Counted from the stretch's first letter, positions 1 through 9,053 are shown. The stretch is DNA of 64,000 nucleotides from Hydrogenophaga sp040372165 (GCF_040372165.1 NZ_BAABWG010000003.1:496001-560000), one strand, 5' to 3'. Notes: generated by a model not told the origin, from the sequence alone. Translations and numbers: made by a program.

Positions 1-291
1 TGGCGCCTGGCCCGACCCTGGTGGGGGCAGGGACTGGCGACCGAAGCGGCCAGTGCGGCGCTGACCTGGGGTTTCGATGCACTGGGTTTGCCGGAAGTGG
101 TGGCCTTCACGGCGCAGTCCAATCAGCGTTCCCGCGGGGTGATGCTTCGGCTGGGTATGCAGGCAGCAGGGACGTTTGAGCATCCGCTGCTGCCGGCAGA
201 CAGCCGCTTGCGAGAGCATGTGCTGTTTCGCTTGCCGGCTGCTGCGTGGCGGGAGAGGGCGGAAACCACGCCCCACCCACGCAAAGCTTAG
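1..291 (+). CDS. GNAT-family N-acetyltransferase, C-terminal part
   Basis: The reading frame is open from the first base of the window, so the gene begins upstream; 96 residues are visible. The segment WWGQGLATEA is the acetyl-CoA pyrophosphate-binding motif A of RimJ/RimL-type GNAT enzymes (consensus Q/RxxGxG/A). It is followed by the usual VVAFTAQSNQRSRGVMLRLGM stretch, in which an Asn and a neighbouring Ser-Arg pair precede the last strand. Such enzymes acetylate small amines or protein N-termini; the substrate cannot be told from this fragment. It converges on the symporter gene, overlapping it by 4 bases at the 3' end. Confidence 0.85.
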   Translation, partial: WRLARPWWGQGLATEAASAALTWGFDALGLPEVVAFTAQSNQRSRGVMLRLGMQAAGTFEHPLLPADSRLREHVLFRLPAAAWRERAETTPHPRKA

Positions 292-1649
292 CTTCGATCC
301 ATCAGGCGCTGGTGTGAGGCCCGCGTGATCGGGTAGCGCCACAGCAGCGGCAGAGCCAGGCAGAAGCACAGCACAGGTAGAACTGAGGCATTCCAGCGGA
401 TGCCTTCAAGGGCGTGCTCTGTCTGGGCGGTGTTGGCCACGTAGCCGGTGCCCGCGAGCACCCAGGGAACGATGGCGGTGCCGATGGTGCGGGCGATCTT
501 GTCAATGAGCCCGTACACGCCGAAATAAATGCCCGTGATGTTGCTCTTGTCGCGGATGTTGCCGTGGTCCACTGCGTCCGGCACCATGGCGTAGGGGGCG
601 ATCCAGTGAGCCCCCATGCCAATGCCGAACAGGACCAGGACGGCATACAGGCGCAGCGTGGCGCCTTCGGTGGTGCCGTAGAGCAGCATCAGGCCCGCCG
701 CACTGCAGCACAGGCCGACAACATAGGCCAGGTTTTTCTCCCAGCGCTGCACGACGATCTTCCAGATGGGCAAGGAGATGGCCACCACGAGCAACATGAT
801 GCCGAGGTAGCGCGGCATGTCGGCTTTGGTGCCTTGCATCTGGTAGACGACGAAATAGGCCAGCGCGGTCTGGACCAGGGTCAGGCCCAGTCGCACCAGA
901 CCCGCGCCAAAGCTGAGCAGCAGAAACGGGCGGTTGCGCGCGACAAGGCGCATGCTTTGCAGAACAGGTGTGTCGGCAGCGCTCTCGCGGTCGGCCGTTT
1001 TGCTCTCGGGCGTGTCTTTTGGTCGCTCGCGAATGCGCCATGCCACCACGCCGATGGACAGCCCAGCCACCAGGCCCGCCAGACTGCCGGCCACAATGAA
1101 GCCGGTGCGCTCGTCGGTGAACTGTGCAGCCACCTTAGGCAGCAGCACACTGCCCAGCACATAGCCCACCAATGCGCCTGCAGAGGAGTAGCTCACCAGC
1201 CGGGTTCGCTCGTCGTAGTCGCTTGTGAGTTCGGCCGACAGCGCGGTGTAGGGCAGTTGCACCACGGTGAGCATGGTGTCGTAGAGCGCGTAACTGAGCA
1301 TGATCCAGACAAAAGCCCAGAGCGGACTCATGCCGGCGGGCATCCACCAGATGGCCGCGGCCGCCAGCGCCAGAGGCACGGCACCGTAGATGAGGTAGAC
1401 GCGTCTGCGCCCATGGCGCGATTGCGTGCGGTCTGCGAGCCAGCCAAAAAGTGGGTCGTTGATGGTGTCCCAGATCTTGCCCACCAGCAGCGCAGCGCCG
1501 GCAATGGCCGGTGGCACCAGCGCCACATCGGTGTAGAAGATCATGAGGAAAAAGCTCATGCCTGCCACGAGGAACTGAAGGCCGATGTTGCCGGCACCGT
1601 ATGAAATGCGGGTGCCAACACTCAGGGATTCAGAGGAATGCTGTGTCAC
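288..1649 (-). CDS. GPH-type (glycoside/cation symporter) MFS transporter
   Basis: A 453-residue inner-membrane protein with about twelve hydrophobic segments. The N-terminal region (SYGAGNIGLQ, then FFLMIFYTDV, then a conserved Asp in KIWDTINDPLFGWLADRT with a basic loop SRHGRRR) is the signature of the glycoside-pentoside-hexuronide:cation symporter family (MelB-like, MFS_2). The mid-protein PYTALSAELT motif also fits. Members move sugars, glucuronides or other organic solutes with Na+ or H+; the substrate here is unknown. The start is a GTG and no strong ribosome-binding site is visible, so the exact N-terminus is uncertain. It is followed by no obvious catabolic partner. Confidence 0.85.
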   Translation of the reverse strand: MTQHSSESLSVGTRISYGAGNIGLQFLVAGMSFFLMIFYTDVALVPPAIAGAALLVGKIWDTINDPLFGWLADRTQSRHGRRRVYLIYGAVPLALAAAAIWWMPAGMSPLWAFVWIMLSYALYDTMLTVVQLPYTALSAELTSDYDERTRLVSYSSAGALVGYVLGSVLLPKVAAQFTDERTGFIVAGSLAGLVAGLSIGVVAWRIRERPKDTPESKTADRESAADTPVLQSMRLVARNRPFLLLSFGAGLVRLGLTLVQTALAYFVVYQMQGTKADMPRYLGIMLLVVAISLPIWKIVVQRWEKNLAYVVGLCCSAAGLMLLYGTTEGATLRLYAVLVLFGIGMGAHWIAPYAMVPDAVDHGNIRDKSNITGIYFGVYGLIDKIARTIGTAIVPWVLAGTGYVANTAQTEHALEGIRWNASVLPVLCFCLALPLLWRYPITRASHQRLMDRS

Positions 1650-1734
1650 GGATGGAGTCAGTCGTTAGAGGAAGAAGGGAAAGAGGAAAAAGAGGCCCGG
1701 CACGACTGGCGCACCGGACCCGAGGGGAAGAGAC

Positions 1735-3435
1735 TCAGGTCAGGACAGTGCGCAGTACGGTGGTCTGATCCTGATGGTGGGTGTTGTTGCTGCTACCACT
1801 GCTATTCCTGCTGCTGCTGTTTTCATTGTCATGAACGACAGGCGAGAGCATCATGCGCACCTCGCGGCGCAACATCTTGTTAAGGAAGCTGCGCGGGATT
1901 TCCGGCACGACTTCGATGTCGTCCGGCACGGCAGATGGCTCAAGTGTGTCGCGCAACTGCTGCATGAGTGCCTGAGCCACTGCCGGAGCGTCTTTCATTT
2001 GCCAGTCGCGGCGCAAGCTCACCACCAGCACTGCACGGTCATCGACCTGTACGAAACAGGTCTCCTTGACGGCAGGATGGCCGTGCGCTGCCTCTTCGGT
2101 CTGGCGAGGAGCGACGCTCAGGCCATTGCGGGTGATGAGGTCTGCCATGCGGCCCTGCACATGGAGGCGCCCGGCCATGTCGATGTATCCGATGTCGCCC
2201 ATGACGACCCAGCCATCACGCAAGGTTTCGGCCGTCTTGGCCGTCATGCCGGACCGGCTGGGCCAGTAGCCATTGAACTGGACCGGTGTGCGAACAGTGA
2301 TCTGACCTTGCTGCCCCGCCGGCAAAGGGTTCCAGTTTGCATCGCGCACCACGACATCCACGCCTGGCGTGATGGAGCCGACAGATGACAGCACTTCATG
2401 ACTGGCGGGCTTGCCCTGGCTGTCGACATGGTCGGCAGGCATCAGCCAGGTGATGGGCGGCAATGCCTCAAAGCAGCCATAGCCCTGCTGCAGTATGGGG
2501 CCCAGCAACTCGATGGCCTCGTGCAGCTTGGGCGCGGGCATCATCTCCGAGCCGTAGGCGATCAGCCGCAGTGATGACAGGTCGTAGTCGCGGACGCCCG
2601 GCATGTCGACCAGATCAACCAGACCGGAAGGCGAGAAATAGGCGCGCGTGACCCGATGGGTCTCGATCAGCTGCAGAAGGGTTTCGGCGCGGAAGTCCTC
2701 CGGCATGACCATGGCGGCGCCTGCCAGCAAGGTGGGCAAGACCATGCCGGAACCAGGGCCGGTCATGGGCAGGCCGATCATGTTCACGTCGGCACCTTTG
2801 GCGGGTTTGCTGAAGTCGAGCGAACGCGCCATCAGGCGGATGCTGTCCAGGTACTTTCGGTGGCTGTAACCGATGGTCTTGGGCAGGCCAGTGGTGCCAG
2901 AGGTCATGTGCAGCGAGAACACGTCGTCTTCATTGACGGGCGTTGTGCCCTGGCGCGGCTTGTGCCTTGCCAGGGCCGCTTCGTATTCCTGGCCGATGGC
3001 CAGCAAACGCATGTCGGGGAAGCGCTCAATGATGGTCGGAAGAATGTTCGCCGTCAGCGCGGGATCGTGAATGAACACGCCAGGCCGGAGCTCTTCCAGC
3101 ATGGCGAGCACACCCTGGGCGCTGAGAAACTGGTGGAACATGGCCAGTTTGGCGCCGTTTTCGTAGGTGGCCAGTCGCACTTCGTACTGCTCGCCTGTTT
3201 CGGGCAGCCAGGTGAACACAATGTCCCCATGCCGGACGCCCGCCTCGGTTTCCATCCAGGCGTTCAGGCGCAGCACGCGGTCTTGCAGCTGGCGATAGGT
3301 CCAGGCGCCCCGGCGGTCTATGAGCGCAGTCCGCTTGCCGTACAGCCGGTAGGCCAGCCGAGCCACCGTTCTGGCAGTGCGCAGCTGGTCGAGCACCCAG
3401 CGCAGAATCCGGTTTTGGATGCCTCCAGTGGCCAT
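1735..3435 (-). CDS. AMP-dependent synthetase/ligase (acyl-CoA synthetase-like)
   Basis: A 566-residue ANL-superfamily enzyme that should adenylate a carboxylic acid and probably transfer it to CoA. The P-loop-like motif TSGTTGLPK lies near residue 177, an A5-type motif QGYGCFEALP follows, the WVVMGDIGYID motif (ATP ribose Asp) lies near 415, and a C-terminal GRMADLI hinge and a late Lys (FLNKMLRR) complete the family set. ATG at 3435 was chosen because a GAAGGGAG ribosome-binding site precedes it; a GTG lies one codon upstream. The last 25 residues are a Ser/Asn-rich low-complexity tail encoded by a CTG/GTT-type triplet run near 1780-1820. Substrate unknown. Confidence 0.85.
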   Translation of the reverse strand: MATGGIQNRILRWVLDQLRTARTVARLAYRLYGKRTALIDRRGAWTYRQLQDRVLRLNAWMETEAGVRHGDIVFTWLPETGEQYEVRLATYENGAKLAMFHQFLSAQGVLAMLEELRPGVFIHDPALTANILPTIIERFPDMRLLAIGQEYEAALARHKPRQGTTPVNEDDVFSLHMTSGTTGLPKTIGYSHRKYLDSIRLMARSLDFSKPAKGADVNMIGLPMTGPGSGMVLPTLLAGAAMVMPEDFRAETLLQLIETHRVTRAYFSPSGLVDLVDMPGVRDYDLSSLRLIAYGSEMMPAPKLHEAIELLGPILQQGYGCFEALPPITWLMPADHVDSQGKPASHEVLSSVGSITPGVDVVVRDANWNPLPAGQQGQITVRTPVQFNGYWPSRSGMTAKTAETLRDGWVVMGDIGYIDMAGRLHVQGRMADLITRNGLSVAPRQTEEAAHGHPAVKETCFVQVDDRAVLVVSLRRDWQMKDAPAVAQALMQQLRDTLEPSAVPDDIEVVPEIPRSFLNKMLRREVRMMLSPVVHDNENSSSRNSSGSSNNTHHQDQTTVLRTVLT

Positions 3436-3631
3436 CACGTCTCCCTTCAGGCCTTCCGGCCTTATGTTTGCCTTCCGATCACACCATCATGGCCCCTTGT
3501 GCCTTGGCATGGCTGGGCCGGACTGACCAGCATCCAGTGTGATGGATATCACGCCTTGTACAGGCGCGCCACCCCGCTCGTGCGGCGACTGACGGCCGGA
3601 ATCGCGGGGTGAGTGGTGGTGGGAGTGTTGC

Positions 3632-3656
3632 GGCCAGACGACCCTCGGGTCTGGCC
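3632..3656. repeat. Inverted repeat, possible transcript-end hairpin
   Basis: GGCCAGAC and GTCTGGCC form a perfect 8-bp stem with a 9-base loop just beyond the stop of the cyclic-nucleotide-binding gene. There is no T-run on either strand, so it may be a weak or Rho-dependent end, or an mRNA-stabilising hairpin. Confidence 0.35.
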
Positions 3657-3673
3657 AGGGCCGGCCCGGAGGT

Positions 3674-4279
3674 TTACTCCGGGAGTGCCTTGTCGATCTC
3701 GCCCTGCATGGTGTTGACCAGTTGGGCATAGAGGCGCAGCTTCTCGCTGCTGTCGCGCAGCCGTTCGGCCATGCGCTGGGAGAGGGCTGTCATGAGCTTG
3801 GCCGCGGCCACTGGGGACTCGCTGATCATTTTCTCCAGCGCGGTGCGGGACAAAGCGGCGCATATGACCCGGCTGGTGGCGAGGCAGGACGCTGAGCGGG
3901 CGGCACCGTCGAGCAAGGCCATTTCTCCGATGATGCTGCCCGGTCCGAGCACGGTCACGGTGCGGGCGGCCCTGCGGCTGACCGTGAGTGTTTCCACCGT
4001 GACCTCACCTGTGAGGATGAGGAGCATGAAGCCTGTATCGCGCTTCTCGCCTTCGGCGATGAGCGTGTCACCCCGCCGGAAAATCTGGGGCACCATGTAG
4101 CTCACGACGGTCAGCGCCTCGTTTTCACCGAGCTGGCCCAGGGCCGACGGGGCACACAGCAGCCGGGCAGCCTCGTGTGCGGCGGATGAATTGCCGACCT
4201 GATCCTCGCGCGCACTCGCACTCAGCGCCTCGGGAGGCGGAGAGCCGGTGTGCTTGAAAACGCGGTCGAAGAGGGACAT
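3674..4279 (-). CDS. Cyclic-nucleotide-binding domain protein (no DNA-binding domain)
   Basis: 201 residues. Residues about 50-160 form a cyclic-nucleotide-binding beta-roll: the phosphate-binding cassette is seen as GEMALLDGAARSAS (consensus GExxLLxxxxRxAx), preceded by RGDTLIAEGE. The remaining C-terminal 40 residues look helical and there is no CRP-type helix-turn-helix. It is therefore more likely a cyclic-nucleotide-responsive adaptor than a transcription factor. It sits alone between the ligase gene and the response regulator, all in the same direction, with gaps of 157 and about 240 bases. Confidence 0.8.
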   Translation of the reverse strand: MSLFDRVFKHTGSPPPEALSASAREDQVGNSSAAHEAARLLCAPSALGQLGENEALTVVSYMVPQIFRRGDTLIAEGEKRDTGFMLLILTGEVTVETLTVSRRAARTVTVLGPGSIIGEMALLDGAARSASCLATSRVICAALSRTALEKMISESPVAAAKLMTALSQRMAERLRDSSEKLRLYAQLVNTMQGEIDKALPE

Positions 4280-4436
4280 GGGGCGTGCATTGCGCGACCA
4301 GAGATTGACCCATTGTTTCCCAGACCAGTGGAAATGTCACGCCACAACCGGGGGACGATGTGGCGTGACCGCCATGCAGCAAGACACTCGTTGGCATTGC
4401 CGGGTCTTCTTGGACTCAGGTGTCTGCACGACGTGG

Positions 4437-5357
4437 CTATGCCAGGAGCTGACCGGCGATGGCGGCGGCTGCGGAGCGCGTTTCAACGCCCAGCTTCTCG
4501 AAAATGTGTTCAAGGTGCTTGTTCACGGTCCGTGGACTCATGCCGAGAATATCGGCGATGTCGCGATTGGTTTTGCCCTTGGCCAGCCAGGACAGCACCT
4601 CTGACTCGCGCGGCGTCAGCCGCACGTTCTGCAGCCGCTGAAGGCTGGCGTTGGTGGGTGCCATGGTCAGCAGGACGAGGGATTCGCCCGGCCCGCTCTC
4701 CCCCAGATATCGCCCCGCGAGCACACCTGCGCCGGGACAAGGGGTGCTCGCTTCTCCCGAACGCAAGACCTCGAGCAGCCAGGGGTGGGCCTGCACGGTG
4801 ACCGACTCTCTCGGAGCAGCCAGGGCTTGCAACCATTCTTGAGCTTTTGGTGAGCACCATGAAACCCGTCTGTGCGCATCGAGCAGTACCGTGCCGAGCC
4901 CGGCCACGTCGACGGCTTGCTGGGCGAGTCGGGCCACACGGGCATTTCGCAAATGTGTGGCAATGCGGGCCATGACTTCCGGCAGCCGCAATGGTTTGAC
5001 CACATAATCCACGCCGCCGGCACCAAACCCGCGAACCACCTGCTCGGTTTCTGACAGGCCAGTCATGAAGACCACTGGTATGTGGGTCCAGGCGGGCGTC
5101 GATTTGATCTGTTCGCACAGAGAGAATCCGTCCCTGCCGGGCATCACGGCATCCAGCAATATGCCGTCTGGCACATTGATCTCGAGCCGCTGGAGCGCTT
5201 CTTCACAGTCGCGTGCAGCCAGTACCTCGTAGCCCTCAGCCAGCAAGGCATCGCACAGCAGGCGCAGCGTGTCGAGATCGTCGTCGACCACCAGCAACGT
5301 CAGACGTTGCTCGTGAAGCGGGGCGAAGGAATGGGAAGTATTGGGCATTTCAGTCAT
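4437..5357 (-). CDS. LuxR-family response regulator, partner of the transporter-kinase
   Basis: 306 residues. An N-terminal receiver domain (about 20-140) has the acidic pair VVDDD, phospho-acceptor Asp69 in LLDAVMPG, Thr in VVFMTGLS and Lys in VVKPL. A central region (about 145-225, GTVLLDAHRRVSWCS) resembles a PAS domain. A C-terminal LuxR/NarL helix-turn-helix (LTPRESEVLSWLAKGKTNRD, then SPRTVNKHLEHIFEKLGV) binds DNA. The start was set at 5357 because this ATG overlaps the stop of the upstream chimeric kinase by 8 bases, showing translational coupling. The expected role is to receive phosphate from that kinase and regulate the divergent amide-uptake operon. Confidence 0.9.
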   Translation of the reverse strand: MTEMPNTSHSFAPLHEQRLTLLVVDDDLDTLRLLCDALLAEGYEVLAARDCEEALQRLEINVPDGILLDAVMPGRDGFSLCEQIKSTPAWTHIPVVFMTGLSETEQVVRGFGAGGVDYVVKPLRLPEVMARIATHLRNARVARLAQQAVDVAGLGTVLLDAHRRVSWCSPKAQEWLQALAAPRESVTVQAHPWLLEVLRSGEASTPCPGAGVLAGRYLGESGPGESLVLLTMAPTNASLQRLQNVRLTPRESEVLSWLAKGKTNRDIADILGMSPRTVNKHLEHIFEKLGVETRSAAAAIAGQLLA

Positions 5358-8300
5358 CGGCGAACTCGGAGGGTTGCAGGCGTTTGACCAGGGTGTCGAA
5401 ATCGAAGCGTTCTGCATACAGCTGAAGCTCGGCCAGCGTTGCCGACAGTGCAGGAGAGTGGCCCTGCGCCTGCCAAAGTCGTTGACGAAGCGCTGTGGCG
5501 CGGCCTTGCCGCGCCAGGCGAAGCAGCTCTTCGCGCATGGCTTCAGGCAAGGGGGCCTGCACAGCGGCCCGGCCAGTCGGATGTGCTGGTTTCAGGACCT
5601 CTTCGCCATCGCCTGATCGCAGCCACTGGATGCCCAGCGCCCGCTCGAGAGCCAGATGAAGTTCCGACTCCATGACCGGTTTGGCGACGAAGCCCTGCGC
5701 ACCCACAGATCCAATGGCATCCGGCTGGTTGTCAAACAGGTTGGCTGAAACAAAAACGATGGGGAGTTGCTCCGGCGTGAGCCGCATGCGCACTGCCCGA
5801 GCCGTTTGCCACCCGTCCAGTCCGTCCATCGTGATATCCAGCAACAGCAGGTCGGGGCCGCCCTGCTCAAGGATCTCGAGACACTCTTCGCCGCTGGCGG
5901 CTTCCTGGATGTTGAAGCCGAGGGGAACAAGCAGACCAGCCAGCAGCTGTCGGTGCAATGGCTGGTCGTCGACGATGAGCAGATTGAGCCTGCGCCCCCC
6001 GTAGCCCGTCACCGGAGAGAGCCGGTCTGGCCGCTGCACGGCCTGATCGGGGATTTCGTCCAGAATTCTGGGCAGGTAAAGCCGCAAGCTGAACGTGCTG
6101 CCTTTGCAGGGCACACTGCTCAACGAAAGGTCGCCGCCCATCATGTCGGTCAACAGGTGAACAATGGTCAGGCCCAGACCTGTCCCGGGTTCGGACGATC
6201 GGCGGCCTGCGCTGCCCCGCTCGAAGGGCAGGAAGATGCGCTGCTGGTCCTGCTCCGCAATGCCGATGCCGGTGTCGATCACGTCGATGCGGGTGACCTG
6301 CTGGCGGAAATTGAGCTTGAGCGTGACGCTGCCATCGGAGGTGAACCGAACGGCATTGCTCAGCAGGTTGATCAGGATCTGGCGAAGGCGCTTCGCGTCT
6401 GCCCTGATCCATCCAGGCACGTCGCCGACGACCTCGACAGAGAAATGCAGGCCTTTGGCTTCTGCCTGAGGCCTCACCATGCGTTCGACGTCATCCAGCA
6501 GCGTGGGCAGGGGCAGTGGAGCGACATCGAGTTTGAGACGACTGGCTTCGATGCGTGCCAGATCCAGAGAACCATCGATCAGCACATTCATGTGCTGGCT
6601 GGCGCGCTGCATGGTCGCCACCTTCTCGCGAACCCAGGGTGTTGGTTCCTCGCTGTTGAGCAAGACCTGTGCGTAGCCCATGATGCTCGTCAGAGGGGTG
6701 CGCAACTCGTGCGTCATGCCTGCCACATAGCGGGTCTTGGCCAGACTGGCCGATTCGGCCCGGTCTCGCGCTGTCTGCAACTCCTGGTCGGTGCGGCGGT
6801 GGGCATCAATCTCCTGCAGCAGTCTTTGCGTCTGGCGCTCGGACTCGTCTTGCGCCACGCGTCGGCTGTCGGTGGTGAGCACCACCCACCAGGCGGCGAC
6901 AGCTGCCACCAGAACCAGCAATGAGAAGACCTTGATAAAAGGCAGTTGCAGCGCGAAGTCCTGCCCGGCGTAGAGGCTTTCCTGCACGAACACCACGCCG
7001 AACATGAAAGCCATGACGAAGACCATGGAGGCAAAGACCAGGATGTACTGCCCCACCCGGAAGTTCATCTTGGCGGCGACAGACTCCGGCAGCAGCAGCC
7101 CCATCCAATGCCGCATCTGATCGGACGCGCGCGCCTGGGTTTTGCAGCGGTCGTGGCACCGGGACTCGAGTGAGCAGCACAGCGAGCAAATGGGCGCCTG
7201 ATAGGCCGGGCACATGGCCATGTCTTCGGACTCGAACTCGTTTTCGCACACGGCGCACTTCACGTGTGTCGCGGGTGCCCAGGCATGTTGCGGCTGTCGT
7301 GCAATGTAGTAGCGCCCTTTGGTGATACAGGCGAGCAAAGGCGAGAGCAACAGCGACAAACCCAAGGCGATGAAGGGCGAGAAGGCGGCGGCCATTTCGC
7401 CAAGCAAGCCCACATGGGCGACGACCGCGCATCCGGCACCCACGATCATGGAGACCATGCCCACCGGGTTGAAGTCGTAAAGGTAGGCGCGGCGGAACTC
7501 AATGCCCTTGGGACTCAAACCCAGTGGCTTGTTGATGACAAGGTCCGCCACCAATGCGCCCACCCAGGCAATGGCCACGTTGCTGTAGAGGCCCAGCACT
7601 TTCTCCAGTGCACCAAACACGCCGAGCAGCATCAGCAGTGTGGCGATGGCCACGTTGAACACCAGCCACACCACGCGGCCAGGGTGGCTGCGGGTGAGGC
7701 GCGCAAAGAAGTTGGACCAGGCCAGCGAGCCGGCGTAGGCGTTGGTCACATTGATCTTGACCTGCGAAATGATGACGAACACCACCGTCATGAACACAGC
7801 CACACCCGGCACGCCGACCGCCTGGGAGAAGCCGGCGAGGAACATCTGCGTGGGTTCGGCGGTGCGCTCGGGCGGCACTTCGAATTGCATGGCGGCAAAG
7901 GCCAGGAACGCGCCGCCGATCATCTTGAGCATGCCCATGAAGATCCAGCCCGGGCCGGCCACCAGCACCGCGCCCCACCAGCGCCAGCGGTTCTCCTGCG
8001 TGCGCTCAGGCAGAAAGCGCAGAAAGTCGACCTGTTCGCCGATCTGGACGACAAGAGAAAAGATGACGGTGCAGGCGGCGCCGAACATCAGCGGATGCCA
8101 CTCACTGCTGCCCGAACGCAGACCTGACAAGCCCGTGAACTGACGGTAGAGGTGGGGCTGGTCCAGCGCGATCCACACAAAAGGCAGGAACAGCAGGAAC
8201 AGCCACAGCGGTTGGGTCCAGGCCTGCAGGCGTGAGATCAGGGTGATGCCGCGAATGGCCAGTGGCAGCACCACCAGAGACGACAGCAGGTAGCAAATGG

Positions 8301-8769
8301 GTGTGGACCAGCCGGTGGCGAGCTCCAGCGCCAAGGCCATGATGACCGCCTCCAGCGCGAAGAAGATGAAGGTGAAGATCGCGTAGATGAGCGACGTGAT
8401 GGTGGAGCCCAGATAGCCAAAGCCGGCGCCGCGCGTGAGCAGATCCATGTCCAGCCCGTGCCGTGCGGCGTAGTAGGCGATGGGCAGGCCTGTGAAAAAG
8501 ATGATGAGGCCAACGACCAGGATCGCCCATACCGTGTTGGCAAAGCCATAGTTGACCGCAATGGCACCACCGATCGCTTCCAGTGCCAGGAACGAGAGCG
8601 AGCCGAAAGCCGTGTTCGCTACCCGCCATTCACTCCACTTGCGAAAGCTGCGCGGCGTGTATCGCAGTGCGTAGTCCTCCATGGTCTCGTCGGCTACCCA
8701 GGTGTTGTAGCGGCGACGTGATCCAAAGATCTGCTGCGGCGTGATCGGAATGGTGCGTGCTTCGCTCAT
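5350..8769 (-). CDS. NCS1-type permease fused to hybrid histidine kinase and receiver
   Basis: A 1139-residue chimera. Residues about 25-490 carry around twelve membrane segments and resemble nucleobase:cation symporter-1 permeases (cytosine/purine/hydantoin group). Residues 505-542 hold eight cysteines in a compact cluster (CAVCENEF, MCPAYQAPIC, LCCSLESRCHDRC), a likely cytoplasmic metal-binding module. Two more membrane helices follow (about 572-597 and 610-632), then the kinase: H-box MTHELRTPLTS with phospho-His687, N-box NLLSNAVRF, G1 DTGIGI and G2 GTGLGL. A receiver with Asp978 (LLLDITMDG) and Lys1030 ends the recognisable part. ATG 8769 has an AGGA ribosome-binding site; an in-frame GTG lies 15 codons upstream. 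Divergent from the amide importer operon, it is probably a transporter-like sensor of amides or urea; this is inference. Confidence 0.88.
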   Translation of the reverse strand: MSEARTIPITPQQIFGSRRRYNTWVADETMEDYALRYTPRSFRKWSEWRVANTAFGSLSFLALEAIGGAIAVNYGFANTVWAILVVGLIIFFTGLPIAYYAARHGLDMDLLTRGAGFGYLGSTITSLIYAIFTFIFFALEAVIMALALELATGWSTPICYLLSSLVVLPLAIRGITLISRLQAWTQPLWLFLLFLPFVWIALDQPHLYRQFTGLSGLRSGSSEWHPLMFGAACTVIFSLVVQIGEQVDFLRFLPERTQENRWRWWGAVLVAGPGWIFMGMLKMIGGAFLAFAAMQFEVPPERTAEPTQMFLAGFSQAVGVPGVAVFMTVVFVIISQVKINVTNAYAGSLAWSNFFARLTRSHPGRVVWLVFNVAIATLLMLLGVFGALEKVLGLYSNVAIAWVGALVADLVINKPLGLSPKGIEFRRAYLYDFNPVGMVSMIVGAGCAVVAHVGLLGEMAAAFSPFIALGLSLLLSPLLACITKGRYYIARQPQHAWAPATHVKCAVCENEFESEDMAMCPAYQAPICSLCCSLESRCHDRCKTQARASDQMRHWMGLLLPESVAAKMNFRVGQYILVFASMVFVMAFMFGVVFVQESLYAGQDFALQLPFIKVFSLLVLVAAVAAWWVVLTTDSRRVAQDESERQTQRLLQEIDAHRRTDQELQTARDRAESASLAKTRYVAGMTHELRTPLTSIMGYAQVLLNSEEPTPWVREKVATMQRASQHMNVLIDGSLDLARIEASRLKLDVAPLPLPTLLDDVERMVRPQAEAKGLHFSVEVVGDVPGWIRADAKRLRQILINLLSNAVRFTSDGSVTLKLNFRQQVTRIDVIDTGIGIAEQDQQRIFLPFERGSAGRRSSEPGTGLGLTIVHLLTDMMGGDLSLSSVPCKGSTFSLRLYLPRILDEIPDQAVQRPDRLSPVTGYGGRRLNLLIVDDQPLHRQLLAGLLVPLGFNIQEAASGEECLEILEQGGPDLLLLDITMDGLDGWQTARAVRMRLTPEQLPIVFVSANLFDNQPDAIGSVGAQGFVAKPVMESELHLALERALGIQWLRSGDGEEVLKPAHPTGRAAVQAPLPEAMREELLRLARQGRATALRQRLWQAQGHSPALSATLAELQLYAERFDFDTLVKRLQPSEFADD

Positions 8770-8875
8770 GCGCGGGGTCCTGGTGCCTTGCCATGCCCGC
8801 GGAAGCTTGTCCACGGGCGAAACAAGGCTCTAGCAAGAAGCGTTCTCACGTGGTCGGCTGTGATGCTTTCCCACG

Positions 8876-8892
8876 TGCGCCTTCATGGTGCA
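8876..8892. promoter_or_regulatory. Candidate NtrC-binding site upstream of urtA
   Basis: TGCGCCTTCATGGTGCA differs from the NtrC consensus TGCACC-N5-GGTGCA at one position. It lies in the divergent region between the sensor kinase and the amide importer, about 160 bases before the urtA start. I found no convincing sigma-54 -24/-12 element downstream in either direction, so the promoter type is unresolved. Confidence 0.5.
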
Positions 8893-8913
8893 TGCGATCC
8901 CACGGCCGGTCCC

Positions 8914-8929
8914 TACGTTATTTGACGTA
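8914..8929. promoter_or_regulatory. Candidate operator, TACGT-N6-ACGTA palindrome
   Basis: An interrupted palindrome in the divergent intergenic region, 125 bases before the urtA start. Its right part overlaps a TTGACG that could serve as a -35 hexamer (8922-8927) with only a poor -10 behind it, as expected for an activated promoter. The LuxR-type regulator encoded at 4437-5357 is the obvious candidate ligand, since NarL/FixJ-class proteins bind short dyads of this kind. Confidence 0.4.
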
Positions 8930-9053
8930 TGTGATGCGAAGCGGGATTTCCCTAATCTGAGACCCAGTCGGCTCAACGCCGGTCTTCTCCTCTCACCTCT
9001 CCCTACCGGAATCGTCCCTTCAGTTCCTTCCCCTTTCGTCTCAGGAGTTCCCC

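Noticed and set aside
414..1604. 396-codon plus-strand open frame inside the symporter gene
   Set aside because: A His/Gln/Gly-rich antisense shadow typical of high-GC DNA; the minus strand encodes a clear membrane transporter.
8770..8900. Possible sigma-54 promoter TGGACAAGCTTCCGC for the sensor kinase (minus strand)
   Set aside because: Spacing fits but both boxes are poor (TGGAC, TCCGC), so it is not better than chance in GC-rich DNA.
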